Shown: one piece after another, positions 59,837-64,000 of the stretch
Numbering within the stretch: the first letter of the stretch is position 1
Layout: every line of letters starts with the position of its first letter
NCBI GenBank assembly: GCA_039191605.1
Contig: JBCCXL010000001.1
Location: 372,001-436,000 of the forward strand
Source of the DNA: JBCCXL01 sp039191605
GTDB lineage: Bacteria > Acidobacteriota > Thermoanaerobaculia > Multivoradales > JAHZIX01
Length of the DNA stretch: 64,000 nucleotides
Reading direction: 5' to 3'
Position numbers and translations under genes: made by a program
Notes under the pieces: model-generated
Told to the model about the DNA's origin: nothing
Databases searched by the model: none
The model's input: the letters and a program-made list of their open reading frames with translations, nothing else

Positions 59837-60558
59837 ACATCCCCGCGAAGACCCTGCCCGGTCAGGGGGGTCACCCCCACGGCCAGCCCCCCGTCGAGAG
59901 GGCCGGCGCAGTGCTGAAAGAAGCCAGCGGACTCCTGATCTTGGTCCACGGCCGTGGGGCCAGCGCCGGCAATATCCTGCAGCTGAGGCACGACCTCACC
60001 CTACCGGGAGTCGCCTACGCTGCTCCCCAGGCCCAAGGCCACACCTGGTATCCCCATTCCTTTCTAGCTCCGTTGGAGGCCAACGAGCCAGGGCGGAGCT
60101 CGGGGTTGCGCCGCCTCGAGGAGCTGGTGGAAGAGGCCGCGCTACAGGGCCTCTCGCCTCGCCAGGTCATGTTCCTGGGCTTCTCCCAGGGAGCCTGCTT
60201 GGTGAGCGAATTCCTGGCTCGACATCCGCAGCGCTACGGCGGCGCCGCGATCTTCACCGGCGGCTTAATCGGCACGCCGGGAGAGCTCGGCGGCTACCAG
60301 GGCGATCTCGACGGCACCCCGGTCTTTCTCGGCGCTGGTGACCCAGACCCCCACGTCCCCTGGGCTCGGGTGGAGGAGAGCGCCCAGGTGCTCCGAGGGC
60401 TCGGCGCCGAGGTCACCCTGCGCCGTTACCCGGGCTTACCCCACACTCTCCCGGCGGACGGCATCGCAGAGGCTCTGACCCTGCTGGCGGGCACGCTCCG
60501 CCCCTCTTCCCCAGGGTCCGGTGCCGAGGGTGACCGCGCCGAGGAGAGGCAAAGATGA
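59833..60558 (+). CDS. Alpha/beta-hydrolase, carboxylesterase/MhqD-like
   Basis: 241 residues, phospholipase/carboxylesterase family. GLLILVHGRGASAGN forms the oxyanion region, the nucleophile Ser is in FLGFSQGACLVSE, Asp in AGDPDPHVP, and His in YPGLPHTLP. MhqD of the Bacillus quinone-response set belongs to this family. The N-terminal ~25 residues and C-terminal ~20 are low complexity. It overlaps both neighbours by 4 bp (ATGA at 59833 and 60555), so all three operon genes are translationally coupled. Confidence 0.87.
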   Translation: MNIPAKTLPGQGGHPHGQPPVERAGAVLKEASGLLILVHGRGASAGNILQLRHDLTLPGVAYAAPQAQGHTWYPHSFLAPLEANEPGRSSGLRRLEELVEEAALQGLSPRQVMFLGFSQGACLVSEFLARHPQRYGGAAIFTGGLIGTPGELGGYQGDLDGTPVFLGAGDPDPHVPWARVEESAQVLRGLGAEVTLRRYPGLPHTLPADGIAEALTLLAGTLRPSSPGSGAEGDRAEERQR

Positions 60559-60917
60559 AGATTACCCGCATCGTCACCGCAGAGAATGGCGAGAGCCACT
60601 TCGTCGACGACCATTTGGAGCTCACCGATGGCGGCGAGATCGGCCGCCTCTCGGCCCTGATTGCCGGCGACGGCGTGATTTTTCGCGAAACCGGTGCGGA
60701 TTACGATTTCGACTGGCACAACGCACCGCAGCGCCAATTCGTGGTGCTGCTCAACGGGGCGATCGAAATCGAAACTGGAGACGGCGCTCAGCGCCGCTTC
60801 CAGGGCGGTGATGTGCTGCTGGTGGAAGACGTCAGCGGACGAGGGCATCGCACTCGCAATGTCGGGGAGACCCCTCGTCGCTCTCTCTTCTTGCCGGTCC
60901 ACGGCCCCTTGCCCTAG
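60555..60917 (+). CDS. Cupin-fold protein
   Basis: 120 residues, single cupin barrel: FDWHNAPQRQFVVLLNGAIEIETGDG (motif 1-like, His in WHNAP and Gln-Arg-Gln where His-x-His is usual), FQGGDVLLVEDVSGRGHRTRNVG (motif 2, His in GHRTRN). With part of the metal set missing, catalysis is uncertain; it may be a quinone-handling enzyme or a sensor. It is the last gene of the coupled operon and is followed by a terminator hairpin. Confidence 0.8.
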   Translation: MKITRIVTAENGESHFVDDHLELTDGGEIGRLSALIAGDGVIFRETGADYDFDWHNAPQRQFVVLLNGAIEIETGDGAQRRFQGGDVLLVEDVSGRGHRTRNVGETPRRSLFLPVHGPLP

Positions 60918-60954
60918 CGCTCTCCTCTTCTCTTTCCCCCGAGCTGAATGACCG

Positions 60955-60996
60955 AAGCCCCAGCGGTAGGCCTACGCCGCCGCCGGGGCTTGTTTC
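60955..60996 (+). terminator. Terminator of the MarR-linked operon
   Basis: AAGCCCC (60955-60961) pairs with GGGGCTT (60985-60991), with an inner GCGG/CCGC pair and a central taggccta, followed by gttt. The convergent SNF2 gene ends at 61034. Confidence 0.7.
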
Positions 60997-61033
60997 ATCT
61001 TGAGCTCGAAGTCGCGAGGGCGACGGAGGCTTC

Positions 61034-64000
61034 CTAGCTCAACAACATCTCGAGATCGTCAGCGGTCAGGTTCTTCACCAGGCTGCCGTCGGTATTGATG
61101 ATGGCGTCCGCCAGGTCTCGCTTCTGCCCCTGGAGGGAGAGGATCTTCTCCTCCACCGTGTCGCGACAGATCAGGCGATAAGCCATCACCCGGCGCGATT
61201 GCCCGATGCGGTGAGCGCGATCGATGGCCTGTGCCTCGGCGGCAGGGTTCCACCAGGGATCCAGGATGAAGACGTAATCCGCCGCGGTGAGATTCAGCCC
61301 CAGGCCGCCGGCCTTCAGGCTGATGAGGAACACCGGCGCACCTTCCGGATCGTTCTGGAAGCGCTCCACCCGCTCCTGGCGATCTCGGGTCGAGCCATCG
61401 AGATATTCGTAGCCCAGGTTCTCGCGCTCGAGGCGCTTCTTCACCAAACCCAAGAGAGTGGTGAACTGAGAGAACACGAGGGCCCGATGCCCCTGATCGC
61501 AGATCTCCAGGAGCTTCGGGATCAGAAGATCCAGCTTCGCGCTGCCCTCCCCCGCGCGATCATCGTCGATGAGCGCCGGATGACAGGCCGCCTGCCGTAG
61601 CCGCAGCAGCGCTTCCAGCACGTGCATCGTGCGATCCGTCGGCTTCTTGCGGCCGTTGCCCGCTGAAGCTCCAGGACCGCGTCCACGACCACGTCCCCGT
61701 CCACGACCGCGACCTCTGCCGCGACCCCGACCGGTATCTTCTTCTTCGCCAGCGTCGCCGTTGCCGGAGTAGGCGCCGGCGCGGGCCAGTAGAGAGGCCC
61801 GGTAATGCTCGCGCAGCTCGTCGTAGAGCCGACGCTGCCGGGGGTCCATCTCGCAGAACAGAGTCTGCTCCGACTTCTCCGGCAAGTCCTGGATCACCTG
61901 CTCCTTGGTGCGGCGCAGAATGAAGGGACGCACGGCCTGGGACAGCAGCTTGCGCCCGTCCTCGTCCAGGTTCTGGCCCTGACCCATGATCTTGCGGAAG
62001 GTCGTGCTCTTGCCCAGCATCCCTGGGTTCAGGAACTCGAAGAGAGACCATAGCTCGCCAAGATGATTCTCGATGGGGGTACCGGAAAGGGCGAGGCGAT
62101 GCCTCGCCTTGATCAGGCGGGCAGCCTTCGCCGCCTGGCTGGAGGCGTTCTTGATCGCCTGAGCTTCATCCAGCACCGCATAGTGGAAGCGGAGATCTTT
62201 GAGGCGGGTGATATCTCGCCGCAGAATGCCGTAGGTCGTGATGACGACGTCAGATTCGGCGATTTCCTGAGCCTTCTCTCGCCGCTGCGGGCCGGTGTAG
62301 TCGAGAATCCGCAGGCGTGGCGCGAAGCGCTCGGCCTCCTTCTGCCAGTTGAAGACGAGAGAGCGAGGGACCACCACCAGGCTGGGGCGCTTCAGCCCAC
62401 CGACGGCGACCTCCCCTTCCTCGAGGTCCAGCTCGAGGTCTTCTCCCATCTCCTCCATCGCCTCGCGCTCTTCGTCCTCCTCGGCCTCCTGCTTGATTCG
62501 CTGCTCTTCCAGCAGCGAGAGCACCTGCACCGTCTTACCGAGACCCATGTCATCGGCCAAGCAGCCGCCGAAGCCGAAGGAGCGCAGGAAGGAGAACCAT
62601 CCGAGGGCCTGCCGCTGGTAGTCCCGCAAATCTCCTTGGAAGGTCTCCGGCTCACTGCGGGGAGTGATCCCATCGAAGTTGCCCAACTGCTCTCGGAATC
62701 GCTTGAACTCCTCGTCGATTCGAGACTCCGTCGACTCCGCTGCCAGCAGAGCATCGAGGAGAAAGCCCTGGGACTTCTCGAAGCGCATCGCCTCGTCTTC
62801 TTCCGACTCGGTGGCCAACGCGGTGAGCAGGCCGCAGCGCTCCAGCCATTCTTCCGGTAGCAGACCGACGGAGCCATCTCCGAGACGCACCGTATCGCTG
62901 CCGGAGCGCGCCGCCTGCAGCAACTCCGGCAGAGAGATTTTCTGGTCGTCGAAAGTGATCTCGCCGGTGAGATCAAACCAATCCATTCCCGAGGAGACCG
63001 CTAGGCGCATCTTGCCCGGCGGTCGGTAGGCGCGACCGTCGGCGCGCACCCGCCATCCCTCGTTGACCAGAATTCGCACCAGCTCCGGAAAGCGGCTGGG
63101 AGCCAGGTAGGCGGAATATTGGCGGTCGAGGGCCGGCGCCCGCCGGGCACCGAGATCGATGAGGCGCTCCTCGAAGGTCTCTTCCACTTCTAGGTCACGG
63201 TGGAAGAGCTGGTTGGAGTCAGGAAGCTGAAGGATCTGCCTCGGCTCCGTTCCGTCCACCTCCGCGCCGCCGTAGAAGAAGCGGAGCTTGCAGCCAATGC
63301 GGCGAGCGCTCGAACCGTTGCGCCCGACGCGCTCCACCTCCAGCATCGCCTCCGGCTCCGGTGCGTCGCCGAAGCTCCAGGGCTCTGGCAGGCTGAGCAG
63401 GGGCTGGGCCGGAAGGTCCAGGATGTTGTCTACCAACTCATCGCGATCATCCACCGGAGCGGTGATCACCGGCTGCTCGCGCAGCAGGTTGACCCAAGAA
63501 AAGGCCCCCCGAGGATCGAAGCGGGCGGCGGCACCGCGGGCGAAGAGCTGGCCGTACATCAGCAATAGCGCCGGCTCTTCCAGCGGCATCGCGTCGCCAT
63601 CACGCTCGAGATAGCCTCGAATTTCGTAGGCGCGAATCTCTCCATTGCCGGCCTCCGCGGCACTCACCTTCAGGCCTAGGATCCAGGGTTCACCTTCGTC
63701 CCACTGTAGAGGGTCCGTGGAGAGGTGCCCCGAGGCTCGGAGAAAGAACCGTTGGGTGCTGCACAGCAGCTTCACCAGAAGACTTGCGTTGGCGGCGTCC
63801 AGAACGTAGCGGTTCGTCGCCTCAGAGCTGATCGCCTCCCACGAGTCCAGCTCTTCCTCCGGTCGCGCGCCGTGCAGCGCACCGAGGATTTCGCGATCGA
63901 TGGCCTCCGGCAGGCGGGAGAGCTCCTCCGGCGCAGGGCGGAAAGTCCGCAGAGCGCCCCAGTCGCCGCTCGCGCGGCGGCGGCGGCTATTCAGCTCGAT
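61034..64000 (-). CDS. SNF2-family helicase, 5' end beyond window
   Basis: At least 989 residues. The frame is open to base 64000, so the true start lies outside; a GTG at 63775 is internal (upstream codons read FRPAPEELSRLPEAIDREIL, which continues the same domain). An N-terminal regulatory region is followed by the SNF2 ATPase: Walker A DDMGLGKTVQVL, VVPRSLVFNWQKEAERFAP, DEAQAIKN (DEAQ, motif II), LSGTPIENHLGELWSLFEFL, then the helicase C lobe with LVFSQFTTLLGL, LISLKAGGLGLNL and DRAHRIGQSRRV. An inserted (GR)n run at about 61674-61734 (RGRGRGRGRGRG) sits between the lobes. It probably remodels nucleoprotein or RNA polymerase complexes, as HepA/RapA relatives do. Confidence 0.93.
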   Translation of the reverse strand: MELNSRRRRASGDWGALRTFRPAPEELSRLPEAIDREILGALHGARPEEELDSWEAISSEATNRYVLDAANASLLVKLLCSTQRFFLRASGHLSTDPLQWDEGEPWILGLKVSAAEAGNGEIRAYEIRGYLERDGDAMPLEEPALLLMYGQLFARGAAARFDPRGAFSWVNLLREQPVITAPVDDRDELVDNILDLPAQPLLSLPEPWSFGDAPEPEAMLEVERVGRNGSSARRIGCKLRFFYGGAEVDGTEPRQILQLPDSNQLFHRDLEVEETFEERLIDLGARRAPALDRQYSAYLAPSRFPELVRILVNEGWRVRADGRAYRPPGKMRLAVSSGMDWFDLTGEITFDDQKISLPELLQAARSGSDTVRLGDGSVGLLPEEWLERCGLLTALATESEEDEAMRFEKSQGFLLDALLAAESTESRIDEEFKRFREQLGNFDGITPRSEPETFQGDLRDYQRQALGWFSFLRSFGFGGCLADDMGLGKTVQVLSLLEEQRIKQEAEEDEEREAMEEMGEDLELDLEEGEVAVGGLKRPSLVVVPRSLVFNWQKEAERFAPRLRILDYTGPQRREKAQEIAESDVVITTYGILRRDITRLKDLRFHYAVLDEAQAIKNASSQAAKAARLIKARHRLALSGTPIENHLGELWSLFEFLNPGMLGKSTTFRKIMGQGQNLDEDGRKLLSQAVRPFILRRTKEQVIQDLPEKSEQTLFCEMDPRQRRLYDELREHYRASLLARAGAYSGNGDAGEEEDTGRGRGRGRGRGRGRGRGRGPGASAGNGRKKPTDRTMHVLEALLRLRQAACHPALIDDDRAGEGSAKLDLLIPKLLEICDQGHRALVFSQFTTLLGLVKKRLERENLGYEYLDGSTRDRQERVERFQNDPEGAPVFLISLKAGGLGLNLTAADYVFILDPWWNPAAEAQAIDRAHRIGQSRRVMAYRLICRDTVEEKILSLQGQKRDLADAIINTDGSLVKNLTADDLEMLLS

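Noticed and set aside
63775..63775. GTG at 63775 as the true start of the SNF2 gene
   Set aside because: The frame continues without a stop to base 64000, and the upstream codons give a sensible protein sequence, so the gene is cut by the window edge.

Overview
The window is GC-rich, gene-dense bacterial chromosome with no phage, insertion sequence, rRNA or CRISPR. About 50 protein genes and two tRNA-Ser genes can be supported. The gene mix suggests an aerobic, secretion-rich Gram-negative bacterium. It includes three GT2 glycosyltransferases in a row, an alkaline-phosphatase-superfamily lipoprotein ending in LKALGYLGG, a TPR-CHAT protein, a PEGA protein, a WD40-like propeller, a subtilase with a GFETGNTDNWS tail, and M28 and MA-like peptidases. 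This resembles Acidobacteriota, perhaps the Thermoanaerobaculia side, but that is an inference from gene style and was not tested by a search.

Layout. 1-7.3 kb: tRNA-Ser(GCU) (cut by the window edge), transketolase, an SRPBCC protein with an Rrf2 regulator, a small membrane protein, a group II PLP decarboxylase, then tRNA-Ser(UGA) lying just downstream of serS. 7.4-19.6 kb: an eight-gene surface-glycan run in which most genes overlap by 4 bp (membrane protein, GT-C-like transferase, three GT2, one DUF1972 glycosyltransferase, an undecaprenyl-phosphate sugar transferase and a phosphatase-superfamily lipoprotein). 19.8-22.6 kb: an ArsR-methyltransferase fusion regulator beside ahcY, resembling the SahR/SAM-cycle arrangement, with a promoter and dyad lying over the regulator's start codon. 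22.7-29.1 kb: a phosphoesterase/S51 peptidase pair, a macro-domain protein, a PP2C/SpoIIE phosphatase and a secreted propeller. 29.3-37.1 kb: a subtilase, a secreted GyrI-like protein, an AmpG-like permease, and MA-like and M28 peptidases.

37.3-48.5 kb: a GT2, a PEGA protein with a Trp/Tyr/Gly-rich segment, a two-component system, a fatty-acid desaturase, a BtuF-like protein without a signal peptide, an LCAT-like lipoprotein, and an orphan ketosynthase with a large insertion. 48.8-54.9 kb: a small unknown protein, the TPR-CHAT protease and a translationally coupled trans-sulfuration PLP enzyme. 54.9-57.5 kb: argG-argH. 57.7-61 kb: HspQ, then a MarR regulator with a VOC dioxygenase, an esterase and a cupin, a gene set like the Bacillus MhqR quinone-detoxification regulon, with a palindrome between regulator and operon. 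61-64 kb: an SNF2-family helicase that stays open past the window edge.

The most unusual signal is not a gene. At least sixteen short tandem duplications occur, most of them exactly 15 bp, each with a different sequence, clustered at gene ends, N-terminal extensions and intergenic DNA. Ten gene pairs share 4-bp start/stop overlaps (ATGA, GTGA, TTGA).
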